Shown piece by piece: positions 24,804-33,086 of a stretch of 64,000 bases of DNA (within the stretch, counting starts at the first letter, position 1; every line of letters begins with the position of its first letter). The notes beneath the pieces are model-generated. The model had not been told where the DNA came from and did not search any database. It saw only the letters and a program-made list of their open reading frames with translations. This stretch comes from Arthrobacter_H sp030452125 (GTDB lineage Bacteria; Actinomycetota; Actinomycetes; Actinomycetales; Micrococcaceae), in NCBI GenBank assembly GCA_052379645.1, contig JBQSYU010000004.1. The stretch is one strand, 5' to 3'. The position numbers and the translations under genes were made by a program.

Positions 24804-26471
24804 GTGAGCCAGACCGTCCTTGACCGTGTTCCTCTTCGCCGTGCACTGATTTCCGTCTACGACAAGACGGGGCTCGAAGACCTCGCCCGTGGCCTGCACG
24901 AGGCGGGGGTTTCCCTCGTCTCCACCGGCTCGACCGCGAAGAAGATCGCCGCCGCCGGGGTGCCGGTGACGGAGGTATCCGAGGTCACCGGCTTCCAGGA
25001 ATGCCTCGACGGCCGGGTGAAGACCCTGCACCCGCGCGTGCATGCCGGGATCCTGGCGGACCGCCGCCTGCCCGAGCACATGGACCAGCTGACCGAGATG
25101 GGCATCGAACCCTTCGATCTGGTCGTGGTGAACCTCTACCCGTTCGTGGACACCGTCGCCTCCGGTGCCGGTCAGGACGAGGTCGTGGAACAGATCGACA
25201 TCGGTGGCCCCTCGATGGTCCGCGCCGCCGCGAAGAACCACCCTTCCGTGGCCGTGGTCGTGGATCCAACCAGCTACGGCGACGTCGTGTCGGCAGCCCG
25301 GGGCGGAGGCTTCGACCTGAAGACCCGCCGCCGGCTGGCCTCACTGGCCTTTGCCCATACCGCCGCCTACGACAACGCCGTCGCCAGCTGGACGGCAGCC
25401 CAGTTCGGCGATGACGAAGCCCCCGCCAAGTTCCCTCCCTACGCCGGGCTCGCGCTCGAACGCTCGGAGGGCCTGCGCTACGGGGAGAACCCGCACCAGG
25501 CCGCCGCACTCTATGTCGATACGGCAGCCCCCGCCGGCATCGCCCAGGCCGACCAGCTGCATGGCAAGGCCATGAGCTACAACAACTTCACCGACGCCGA
25601 CGCCGCCCTGCGCGCGGCCTTCGACTTCGCCGAGCCGGCCGTGGCAGTCGTCAAGCATGCCAACCCCTGCGGTGTCGCCGTGGCCTCGGGCCACGCCGCG
25701 GACCCGATCGCCGATGCGCACCGCAAGGCCCACGCCTGCGACCCGGTCTCCGCCTACGGCGGAGTCATCGCCGCCAACCGGACCGTCACGGCGGGCATGG
25801 CCCAAACCATCAGGTCCATCTTCACCGAGGTCGTCATCGCCCCCGGCTTCGAGCCCGAGGCGTTGGAGATCCTCACGGCGAAGAAGAACATCCGCCTGCT
25901 GCAGCTGCCGGCCGGTTACGAACGCGATGGCGTCGAGTACAAGCAGATTTCCGGTGGCATGCTCCTGCAGGCTTCGGACCGGATCGATGCCGCCGGCGAC
26001 GACCCGGCGAACTGGACGCTGGCCGCCGGCAGTGCCGCCGATGAGGCCACGCTGGCGGATCTGAACTTCGCCTGGCGGGCCATTCGTGCCGCCAAGTCCA
26101 ATGCCATCCTGCTCGCCAGCGGCGGGGCCACCGTCGGGGTCGGCATGGGCCAGGTCAACCGGGTGGACTCCTGCAAACTGGCTGTCGAACGCGCCAACAC
26201 GCTGGGGGTGGCCGTCGAATCCGACGTCGATGCCGCCGGCGGTGCGTCGGGAGTGGCAGCAGGAGCCCCCTCACCCGAGCGGGCCCGCGGGGCGGTCGCC
26301 GCCTCCGACGCCTTCTTCCCCTTCGCCGATGGGCTGCAGATCCTGCTCGATGCCGGGGTCAAGGCAGTGGTGCACCCCGGTGGGTCGATTCGAGACGAGG
26401 AAGTCGTCGCCGCGGCCAACGCCGCGGGGATCACCATGTACTTCACCGGGGCGCGACACTTCTTCCACTAG
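24804..26471 (+). CDS. purH: bifunctional AICAR formyltransferase/IMP cyclohydrolase
   Basis: A 555-residue PurH. The N-terminal IMP cyclohydrolase (MGS-like) domain occupies about residues 1-150, with S-T-G-S-T-A-K-K-I and V-K-T-L-H-P-R-V-H-A-G. The C-terminal AICAR transformylase domain contains the K-H-A-N-P-C-G catalytic motif and D-P-V-S-A-Y-G-G. It uses 10-formyl-THF to convert AICAR (ZMP) to FAICAR and then IMP. Start chosen at GTG 24804, as explained for the promoter. It is separated from purN by a block of unrelated genes. Confidence 0.96.
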   Translation: MSQTVLDRVPLRRALISVYDKTGLEDLARGLHEAGVSLVSTGSTAKKIAAAGVPVTEVSEVTGFQECLDGRVKTLHPRVHAGILADRRLPEHMDQLTEMGIEPFDLVVVNLYPFVDTVASGAGQDEVVEQIDIGGPSMVRAAAKNHPSVAVVVDPTSYGDVVSAARGGGFDLKTRRRLASLAFAHTAAYDNAVASWTAAQFGDDEAPAKFPPYAGLALERSEGLRYGENPHQAAALYVDTAAPAGIAQADQLHGKAMSYNNFTDADAALRAAFDFAEPAVAVVKHANPCGVAVASGHAADPIADAHRKAHACDPVSAYGGVIAANRTVTAGMAQTIRSIFTEVVIAPGFEPEALEILTAKKNIRLLQLPAGYERDGVEYKQISGGMLLQASDRIDAAGDDPANWTLAAGSAADEATLADLNFAWRAIRAAKSNAILLASGGATVGVGMGQVNRVDSCKLAVERANTLGVAVESDVDAAGGASGVAAGAPSPERARGAVAASDAFFPFADGLQILLDAGVKAVVHPGGSIRDEEVVAAANAAGITMYFTGARHFFH

Positions 26472-26502
26472 GAAGCGCGGCGATACCGCCGCCGGAACCC
26501 CC

Positions 26503-26538
26503 AGCGGCCGGTCCCCTCGAGCCAGGGGCCCGGCCGCT
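26503..26538. terminator. terminator hairpin after purH
   Basis: AGCGGCCG (26503-26510) pairs with CGGCCGCT (26531-26538). Inside, CCCC (26513-26516) pairs with GGGG (26525-26528). Confidence 0.75.
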
Positions 26539-26641
26539 GCCGTATCCGGGGCGGGAGCGGCCGGGAAGTCATCCTCGGTGGGGATGACCCGTCCGCCCCG
26601 GAGTCGTACGCTGAAATGAACGCAGACCCGAAGGGGGCCTC

Positions 26642-26905
26642 ATGTTCAGCATCATTGCCGCAGGTACAGCAACAGCAGCAGCGAGCGAAAACGGTTCGGG
26701 GAACCTCGTCGTCGGACTGGTGGTGGGGGCCGTCATCGTCCTGGGCGCCGCCGGATGGTTCCTGCGGCGCTACCTGGTGGCCCGCCGCCCGGCAGCCAGC
26801 CGGGAAGAACACGAAAGGCTCCGTGAAATGAACGGGGTGCGCCCCGAACAGAAGGTCGTCAACGACCAGACGACCGTGCGGCCGGTCCGCCGCGGGGGCA
26901 TCTAG
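26642..26905 (+). CDS. small single-helix membrane protein, paralogue of the next gene
   Basis: An 87-residue protein. The N-terminus is short and polar, with one membrane helix at about residues 22-42. The cytoplasmic tail contains A-R-R-P-A-A-S-R-E-E-H-E-R-L-R-E-M and R-P-E-Q-K. The next gene has the same architecture and tail motif. GAAGGGGG precedes ATG 26642; a TACGCT -10-like box lies at 26607-26612. Family unknown to me. Confidence 0.7.
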   Translation: MFSIIAAGTATAAASENGSGNLVVGLVVGAVIVLGAAGWFLRRYLVARRPAASREEHERLREMNGVRPEQKVVNDQTTVRPVRRGGI

Positions 26906-26946
26906 CCCGGTCCGGAAGGACCGGCGCAACAACAGCTGGGGGGAAC

Positions 26947-27213
26947 ATGCTCATCACCATCACCGGTGGCCTGTTGGCTGCTGCCGAAACCAGCGGAGAT
27001 GATTCAAGCAATCTGGCCCTGGGCCTGCTGATCGGGGCCGTGGGCCTGGTCGGCGGCGTCTGGTGGATCGTGTACCGTTTCCGGGCCGCCCGGCGGCCGG
27101 CCGCCAGCCGGGCCGAGCATGAGATGCTCCGGGAGATCACCGCGGAGCGGCCGGAGCAAAGAGCCGTCCAGCGGGTGCGCCCCCGGGTCCGCCTGCGCCG
27201 GAGCGGATTCTAG
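26947..27213 (+). CDS. small single-helix membrane protein, paralogue of the previous gene
   Basis: An 88-residue protein. A membrane helix at about residues 24-43 is followed by a basic tail with A-R-R-P-A-A-S-R-A-E-H-E-M-L-R-E-I and R-P-E-Q-R, nearly repeating the tail of the gene 41 bases upstream. It is a tandem duplicate. Its stop TAG overlaps the stop of the opposing kinase gene within CTAG. CTGGGGGG precedes ATG 26947. Confidence 0.7.
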   Translation: MLITITGGLLAAAETSGDDSSNLALGLLIGAVGLVGGVWWIVYRFRAARRPAASRAEHEMLREITAERPEQRAVQRVRPRVRLRRSGF

Positions 27214-28145
27214 TTCCGGGCCGTCAACACCTGGTGTGCCAGGGCCGAATCCGCGGGTAGGAACGGGAGCAGGGCCGCGCCCTGAAGCGAGGTGGCCGCG
27301 GGCTCACGCACCTGCAGATGCGGCCAGAGCGCCGCCAGCCGGGAGATGAGTTGGCTGCGGACGCGTTCCCCGCGCAGCACCCCACCGAGGAAGCAGACGG
27401 CCGGGGCCTCGGCCCGGTCCTGCCCCACCCGGCGCAACCCGGTGGAGACGGCCAGGGCCAGTTCCCGGGCCGCGTCATCACAGATCCGGCGGGACACTTC
27501 GTCGGTCGCGGCGAGCCGGGCCACCGTGGCGGCATAGGAGGCGGTGCGGCTGACGCGGTCCGGATCGCGTTGGAGTTCGACGTAGGCCTGGGCCAGATCG
27601 GGGAAATCGGCGCGCACCACCTCGGTCAGGGTGGTGGCGGGGCCGCGACCGTCGAAGTCGCGCATCACCGCGTCCAGGGCCGCCCGGCCCATCCAGTAGC
27701 CGCTGCCGGCGTCGCCCATGATGTAGCCCCAGCCGTCGATGCGCACCACCTCCGTGGCGCCCACGGCCAGGGTGACCGCGCCGGTCCCGGAGGCGATCAC
27801 GGCGCCGGGGGAGTCACCCAGTGCCCCCAGGTATGAACTGACCGAATCGTGGGTGATGTGTACCGAGTGAACGCCGTAGCCGGTGGTGGCAGCCAACAGT
27901 GCCGGTGCCAGCCCCTCGCCGTCGGTCAGTCCCGACAGTCCCGCGGAGACGGTCCTGAAATCGTGGCCGGCCGCCTCGCGGGCCCGGGCGACGACGTCGG
28001 CGATCTGGCCGGCCAGCGGCCGGTCGGTGAGGATGCCCCGGAATTCAAGGACCTCGACGTCGGGGGAGGCGGTGCCATCGTCCTGGAGCACCTGGGCGCG
28101 GATGCCCGTTTGCCCGCCATCGATCGCCAAGGCCATTTCGGGCAT
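27210..28145 (-). CDS. BadF/BadG/BcrA/BcrD-type ATPase, N-acetylglucosamine kinase-like
   Basis: A 311-residue ASKHA-fold kinase. The phosphate 1 loop is L-A-I-D-G-G-Q-T, the phosphate 2 region is V-I-A-S-G-T-G-A-V, and the adenosine loop is C-F-L-G-G-V-L-R-G. This size and pattern match GlcNAc kinase-like members that phosphorylate amino sugars released from cell-wall or host glycans. AAAGGACGG precedes ATG 28145 and a TATGAT -10 lies at 28203-28198 on this strand. No amino-sugar genes are adjacent. Confidence 0.8.
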   Translation of the reverse strand: MPEMALAIDGGQTGIRAQVLQDDGTASPDVEVLEFRGILTDRPLAGQIADVVARAREAAGHDFRTVSAGLSGLTDGEGLAPALLAATTGYGVHSVHITHDSVSSYLGALGDSPGAVIASGTGAVTLAVGATEVVRIDGWGYIMGDAGSGYWMGRAALDAVMRDFDGRGPATTLTEVVRADFPDLAQAYVELQRDPDRVSRTASYAATVARLAATDEVSRRICDDAARELALAVSTGLRRVGQDRAEAPAVCFLGGVLRGERVRSQLISRLAALWPHLQVREPAATSLQGAALLPFLPADSALAHQVLTARN

Positions 28146-28360
28146 GGGAGCCGTCCTTTGTTCGGTGGTGCCTCGGAGGGGACCCGGGGCCCGGACCATC
28201 ATACCGATCCGTTGTGAGGTCGGACACGGTGCGGTCGCGGGAACCGCGGAATGTGTCGCATCCCACAACTAGTGGCCTGGGGCAACGGGATATGGTGGCG
28301 GTGACGGACGCCATGGCGGGCCGTCGGCACCGACCAACACCACTTCTGGAGTCATCGCAT

Positions 28361-28942
28361 ATGAAGTTCCCCCACGTCCTGGGCGCCGGAATCGCCGTCG
28401 CCGCAGCTTCCCTGGCCCTGGCCGGCTGTTCCGCCGGTGAACCGGCCGCCGATTCGTCCTCCTCCGCCTCCTCGGCCGAGGCGGCGATCGCCGCCCCGGA
28501 GACCAACGACCAGATGAAGGCCGAAGGGGCCGACGGGCTGTCGGCGACCACGTACTACTACTACGAGGCCATGTCCTACGCACTGCAGACGGGCCAGACC
28601 GATGAAATGCTCGCGGTCACCGAGGACTGCACCGAATGCGAGGACGCCGCCGGGGCCATTGCCCGGGTGTACGACGACGAAGGCAGCATCGAGGGTGGGC
28701 AGCCCAAGCCGCAGGACGTGGTTGCGGTGGGCGAGGTCGACCAGGACGGCCAGCTGAGCGCCGTCGTGCCCTACATGGAGGATGCGAAGAAGGTCCTGGA
28801 CAAGGACGGCGAGGTCGTGGAGGAAACCGAGTGGGATGCCGAGGGCACCACCTACACGGTGACCGGAAAATACGACGACGGTGCCTGGAAGATCACCGCG
28901 CTGAAGCACACCCCGGATGCGAGTGCCCCCGAGGACGAGTAG
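28361..28942 (+). CDS. DUF6318 family lipoprotein
   Basis: A 193-residue lipoprotein with lipobox L-A-G-C, Cys23, and a Ser/Ala-rich linker. The domain contains T-Y-Y-Y-Y-E-A-M-S-Y-A-L-Q-T-G and a C-T-E-C pair, matching DUF6318 proteins of Micrococcales. An NTF2-like fold is plausible for the following region. A TATGGT -10-like box lies at 28291-28296; the leader of about 58 bases has only a weak ribosome site. Function unknown. Confidence 0.75.
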   Translation: MKFPHVLGAGIAVAAASLALAGCSAGEPAADSSSSASSAEAAIAAPETNDQMKAEGADGLSATTYYYYEAMSYALQTGQTDEMLAVTEDCTECEDAAGAIARVYDDEGSIEGGQPKPQDVVAVGEVDQDGQLSAVVPYMEDAKKVLDKDGEVVEETEWDAEGTTYTVTGKYDDGAWKITALKHTPDASAPEDE

Positions 28943-28991
28943 CCCCCGGGAATAGGGGCCCACGGGCCCTCTCGGGTAAGTTGGATACGTT

Positions 28992-29011
28992 GAGATCATC
29001 ACGTTGATCTC
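28992..29011. promoter_or_regulatory. 7-6-7 inverted repeat before icd
   Basis: GAGATCA-TCACGT-TGATCTC, a perfect repeat 36 bases before icd. A TANNNT box (TACGTT, 28986-28991) abuts it, so it lies at the likely start site and may be an operator or the first hairpin of the mRNA. Confidence 0.5.
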
Positions 29012-29046
29012 CCCAAACCGTTGACCTTCAGGGAGATGCCTCACCC

Positions 29047-31278
29047 ATGGCAAAGATTATCTACACCCACACCGACGAAGCGCCGATGCTGGCCACCTAT
29101 TCCTTCCTGCCCATCGTCGAAGCCTTCGCCTCGACCGCCGGCGTCGAATTCGAGACCCGCGATATTTCGCTGGCCGGCCGCATCATCGCCCTCTTCGGTG
29201 ACTTCCTGAGCGAGGACCAGCGCCAGAACGATGCGCTGGCCGAACTCGGCGCCCTGGCCCGGAAGCCCGAAGCGAACATCATCAAGCTGCCGAACATCAG
29301 TGCCTCCATGCCGCAGCTCAAGGCGGCCATCGCCGAACTGCAGTCGCAGGGCTACGCACTGCCGGACTACCCGAACAACCCGGCCTCCGACGAGGAAACG
29401 GACATCCGTTCACGCTACGACCGCATCAAGGGCTCCGCCGTGAACCCGGTGTTGCGCGAAGGCAACTCGGACCGCCGGGCCCCGCTGTCGGTGAAGAACT
29501 ACGCCCGCAAGTACCCGCACTCCATGGGTGCCTGGTCCGCGGATTCGAAGACCAACGTCGCCACCATGGCCGACGGGGACTTCCGCGCCAACGAGAAGTC
29601 GGTCGTCATGGACTCCGATGACCGGATCGAGATCCGCTTCATCGCCCAGGACGGGACCGTCAAGGTCCTGAAGAAGGCCTTCGACGTGCTCAAGGGCGAG
29701 GTCATCGACGGAACCTTCATGTCCGCCGCGCAGCTCGACGCGTTCCTGGCCGACCAGGTCGCCCGTGCCAAGAAGGAAGGGGTGCTCTTCTCCGCCCACC
29801 TGAAGGCGACCATGATGAAGATCTCCGACCCCATCATCTTCGGCCACGTGGTCAAGGCGTTCTTCCCCGACCTCTTCGCCACCTATGGCGAGGACCTCGA
29901 AGCGGCCGGACTGAGCCCCAACCACGGCCTGGCCGCCATCCTCGGCGGACTCGACGACCTCTCCGAAGAGGTGCGCGACGGGGTCAAGACCGCCATCGAG
30001 GACGGCCTGGCCAACGGGCCGGGCATCGCGATGGTCGATTCGACCAAGGGCATCACCAACCTGCATGTGCCGTCGGATGTCATCGTCGACGCCTCCATGC
30101 CGGCGATGATCCGCACCTCGGGCCACATGTGGGGCGCGGACGACGGCGAACACGACACCCTGGCCGTGCTGCCGGACAGCTCTTATGCCGGGGTCTACCA
30201 GGCCGTCGTCGAGGACTGCCGCGCCCACGGCGCCTACGACCCGACCACCATGGGCACCGTCCCCAACGTCGGGCTGATGGCCCAGGCAGCCGAGGAATAC
30301 GGCAGCCACGACAAGACGTTCGAGATCGCCGGAGCAGGCACCGTGCAGATCGTGGATTCCGCCGACCGGGTCCTCATCGAGCACCAGGTCGAGCAGGGCG
30401 ATATCTGGCGTGCCTGCCAGACCAAGGACACCCCGATCCGCGATTGGGTCAAGCTCGCCGTCACCCGGGCCCGCACCTCCGGGATGCCGGCGGTCTTCTG
30501 GCTCGACGAGACCCGCGCCCACGACCGCAACCTGATCGCCAAGGTCACCGAGTACCTGGCCGATCACGACACCGAGGGCCTGTCGCTGCAGATCATGGAC
30601 CCCGTGGAGGCGACCACCTACACGCTGGAGCGCCTGCGTCGCGGCGAGGACACCATCTCGGTGTCCGGCAACGTGCTGCGCGACTACCTGACCGATCTCT
30701 TCCCGATCCTCGAGCTGGGCACCAGTGCCAAGATGCTGTCGGTGGTCCCGCTGATCAACGGGGGCGGCCTCTTCGAGACCGGCGCCGGCGGTTCCGCGCC
30801 GAAGCACGTGGTGCAACTGCTGCAGGAAAACCACCTGCGCTGGGATTCGCTGGGTGAATTCCTGGCCCTGGCCGAATCCTTCGCCCACCTGTCCAGTTCC
30901 ACGTCGAACGCCCGCGCCCAGGTGCTGGCCGACACCCTCGACGCCGCCACCGGCACGTTCCTGCTCGAGGACAAGTCGCCCAAGCGTAAGGTCGGGGAGC
31001 TCGACAACCGGGGCAGCCACTTCTACCTGGCCATGTACTGGGCCCAGGAGCTGGCCCGTCAGGAAGAGGATGTCGAGCTGGCCGCCGCCTTTGCCGAGGT
31101 GGCAAAGGACTTCGTGACCCACGAGGACGACATCAACGCCGAACTGCTCGGGGTCCAGGGTTCAGCCGTGGAGCTGGGCGGCTACTACCGTCCCTCCGAC
31201 GAGTTGGCCCAGGCGGCCATGCGCCCCTCGGCCACGCTGAACCGCGTCCTGCAGTCCCTGGTCTCCAAGCTGGGCTAG
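29047..31278 (+). CDS. icd: NADP-dependent isocitrate dehydrogenase, monomeric type
   Basis: A 743-residue monomeric IDH, full length for the family (about 740). It oxidises isocitrate to 2-oxoglutarate and CO2 with NADP+ in the TCA cycle. Diagnostic stretches include the N-terminal T-H-T-D-E-A-P-M-L-A-T-Y-S-F-L-P and R-R-A-P-L-S-V-K-N-Y-A-R. The central block has I-F-G-H-V-V-K-A-F-F and P-N-H-G-L-A-A-I-L, and N-R-G-S-H-F-Y follows later. The gene stands alone between its own promoter region and a strong terminator. Confidence 0.97.
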   Translation: MAKIIYTHTDEAPMLATYSFLPIVEAFASTAGVEFETRDISLAGRIIALFGDFLSEDQRQNDALAELGALARKPEANIIKLPNISASMPQLKAAIAELQSQGYALPDYPNNPASDEETDIRSRYDRIKGSAVNPVLREGNSDRRAPLSVKNYARKYPHSMGAWSADSKTNVATMADGDFRANEKSVVMDSDDRIEIRFIAQDGTVKVLKKAFDVLKGEVIDGTFMSAAQLDAFLADQVARAKKEGVLFSAHLKATMMKISDPIIFGHVVKAFFPDLFATYGEDLEAAGLSPNHGLAAILGGLDDLSEEVRDGVKTAIEDGLANGPGIAMVDSTKGITNLHVPSDVIVDASMPAMIRTSGHMWGADDGEHDTLAVLPDSSYAGVYQAVVEDCRAHGAYDPTTMGTVPNVGLMAQAAEEYGSHDKTFEIAGAGTVQIVDSADRVLIEHQVEQGDIWRACQTKDTPIRDWVKLAVTRARTSGMPAVFWLDETRAHDRNLIAKVTEYLADHDTEGLSLQIMDPVEATTYTLERLRRGEDTISVSGNVLRDYLTDLFPILELGTSAKMLSVVPLINGGGLFETGAGGSAPKHVVQLLQENHLRWDSLGEFLALAESFAHLSSSTSNARAQVLADTLDAATGTFLLEDKSPKRKVGELDNRGSHFYLAMYWAQELARQEEDVELAAAFAEVAKDFVTHEDDINAELLGVQGSAVELGGYYRPSDELAQAAMRPSATLNRVLQSLVSKLG

Positions 31279-31313
31279 GGCCTCGGCCACCGCTGCGGCG
31301 GCAGGACCACGAC

Positions 31314-31350
31314 GGCGCGTGGCCCGATGACTTCCATCGGGCCACGCGCC
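31314..31350. terminator. bidirectional terminator between icd and the dpp operon
   Basis: A perfect 16 bp stem, GGCGCGTGGCCCGATG (31314-31329) and its complement (31335-31350), around an ACTTC loop. It lies between two converging transcription units. Confidence 0.88.
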
Positions 31351-31412
31351 GTGTGCGGTGCCGGGGGTCTTCGGCCCGGGGAACCGCCCCGGGGGCGTTC
31401 CCGGCCGGTTGC

Positions 31413-33086
31413 TCAGCCGGTCGCCAGCGTGGGGGAGGCGGCCAGCAAGGCCCGGGTATAGGGGTGCTGCGGGGCGGCGAAGACCTCTTCGGTGGCCCCT
31501 GATTCGACGATGCGCCCCTGCCGCATCACCGCCAGCCGGTCGCTGACATGGCGTACGACGGCCAGATCGTGGGAAATGAACAGGTACCCCAACCCGAATC
31601 TGGCCTGCAGGTCATCGAGCAGGTCCAGGATCCTGGCCTGGACCGAGACATCCAGCGAGGACACGGGCTCATCGCAGATGAGCACCCGGGGTCCCGGGGC
31701 CAACGCCCGGGCGATCGCAACGCGTTGACGTTGGCCCCCGGAGAGGGTCCGTGGATGCCGTCCGGTCAGCCCCGGGGCCAGCCCGACCAGTTCCAACAGT
31801 GCCTCCGGGGAATCGGCGCCCCAGCCGCCGTCGGCCCCGGCCCCGCCACCGCGGGTGGTCAGGGCATCGGCCAGGATGGCCCCGACGCGTCGGCGGGGAT
31901 CGAAGGAACTCAACGCGTCCTGGTAGACGGCCCCGAGCAGTGGCCGGCGCGCCCGGCGGGAGGATTCCTTCCCCGGAACCCAGTCACCGCCGAACAGCTC
32001 GACCGTGCCTTCATCGGGTTCCTCCAAGCCCAGCAGGATCCGCGCCGTCGTGCTCTTGCCCGATCCGGAGGCGCCGACCAGGCCCAGCGTGCGCCCGGCT
32101 TCCACCCGCAGGCCCACATCATCCACGGCCCGGAAGTCCTCGCCGCCTTTGACCGCGAAGGTCCTCGACAGGTGCCTGGCCTCCAGCACCGTCCCCTGCG
32201 ACGAACCAGGGCCCGACACCGGCCGCGGCTTCGACTCCGGCACGGGATCCAGCAAAGAGACCGGCTCCGGCGCCCCGGGATCCGCCGGTGCCACCGACAG
32301 GCGGGTGCCGCGGGGGCGACCGGCCGGAACGGCGCGCAGGAGCATCCTGGTGTATTCGTGCTCCGGGTGGGACAGAACCGTGGCGGTGGGACCCTGTTCG
32401 ACGATCCTGCCCCCGCGCATGATGGCCACCCGGTCCGCCACCGAGGAGACCACCGCCAGATCGTGGCTGATCAGCAGCAGCGACGACCCCCCGGAGCGCA
32501 AGGAGGCCAGCACCCCGAGGACCTGGGCCTGGGATTCGGCATCCAAGGCCGTGGTGGGTTCGTCGGCGATGAGCAGCTCCGGATCCAAGGCCATCGCGGA
32601 GGCGATCAGCGCCCGTTGGCGCATGCCGCCGGAGAGTTCCCCGGCCCGCCGCCCGGCATCAACGGTCTGCAGTCCCATCGATTCCAGCAACCCGGCCACC
32701 CGGCGGCCCCGGGAGGCGGCGGAGAGGGAGGTGTGCAGGCGCAGCGAGTCGTCGATTTCCCGGCCGATGGTGCGCAGCGGGTCCAGCGAGACCAGCGCAT
32801 CCTGGAGCACCAACCCGATCCGGGTCCCGCGCAGGCGCCGCCACTGCCGCGGGCCTGCCCCGTGCAGGGAGGCGCCGTCGAACTCCCACCGGCGGGCGTC
32901 CACCCGGGCGCCCCGGCCCGAGAGCCCCAACAGGGCCCGCGCGGTCACCGATTTACCCGACCCGGATTCTCCCACCAGGGCCAGGCATTCGCCCCGGCCT
33001 ACGTCCAGGCCGACGTCGTGCACCACCGGGGTGCCGGCGAATCCGACCTGGAGCCCCTCGACCCGCAACAGCGATGGCCCGTTCAT
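31413..33086 (-). CDS. dipeptide/oligopeptide ABC transporter fused ATP-binding protein (DppD-DppF type)
   Basis: A 557-residue protein with two complete ATPase halves. First: Walker A G-E-S-G-S-G-K-S, signature L-S-G-G-M-R-Q-R-A, Walker B L-L-I-A-D-E-P. Second: Walker A G-A-S-G-S-G-K-S-T, signature L-S-G-G-Q-R-Q-R-V, Walker B V-L-I-C-D-E-P. Each is followed by an oligopeptide-transporter C-terminal extension. It powers the permeases encoded just upstream. ATG 33086 overlaps the stop of the preceding permease by ATGA, so the operon is fully coupled. Confidence 0.9.
   Translation of the reverse strand: MNGPSLLRVEGLQVGFAGTPVVHDVGLDVGRGECLALVGESGSGKSVTARALLGLSGRGARVDARRWEFDGASLHGAGPRQWRRLRGTRIGLVLQDALVSLDPLRTIGREIDDSLRLHTSLSAASRGRRVAGLLESMGLQTVDAGRRAGELSGGMRQRALIASAMALDPELLIADEPTTALDAESQAQVLGVLASLRSGGSSLLLISHDLAVVSSVADRVAIMRGGRIVEQGPTATVLSHPEHEYTRMLLRAVPAGRPRGTRLSVAPADPGAPEPVSLLDPVPESKPRPVSGPGSSQGTVLEARHLSRTFAVKGGEDFRAVDDVGLRVEAGRTLGLVGASGSGKSTTARILLGLEEPDEGTVELFGGDWVPGKESSRRARRPLLGAVYQDALSSFDPRRRVGAILADALTTRGGGAGADGGWGADSPEALLELVGLAPGLTGRHPRTLSGGQRQRVAIARALAPGPRVLICDEPVSSLDVSVQARILDLLDDLQARFGLGYLFISHDLAVVRHVSDRLAVMRQGRIVESGATEEVFAAPQHPYTRALLAASPTLATG

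Noticed and set aside
29410..31122. A 570-codon minus-strand frame inside icd
   Set aside because: Shadow of icd; no family resemblance.
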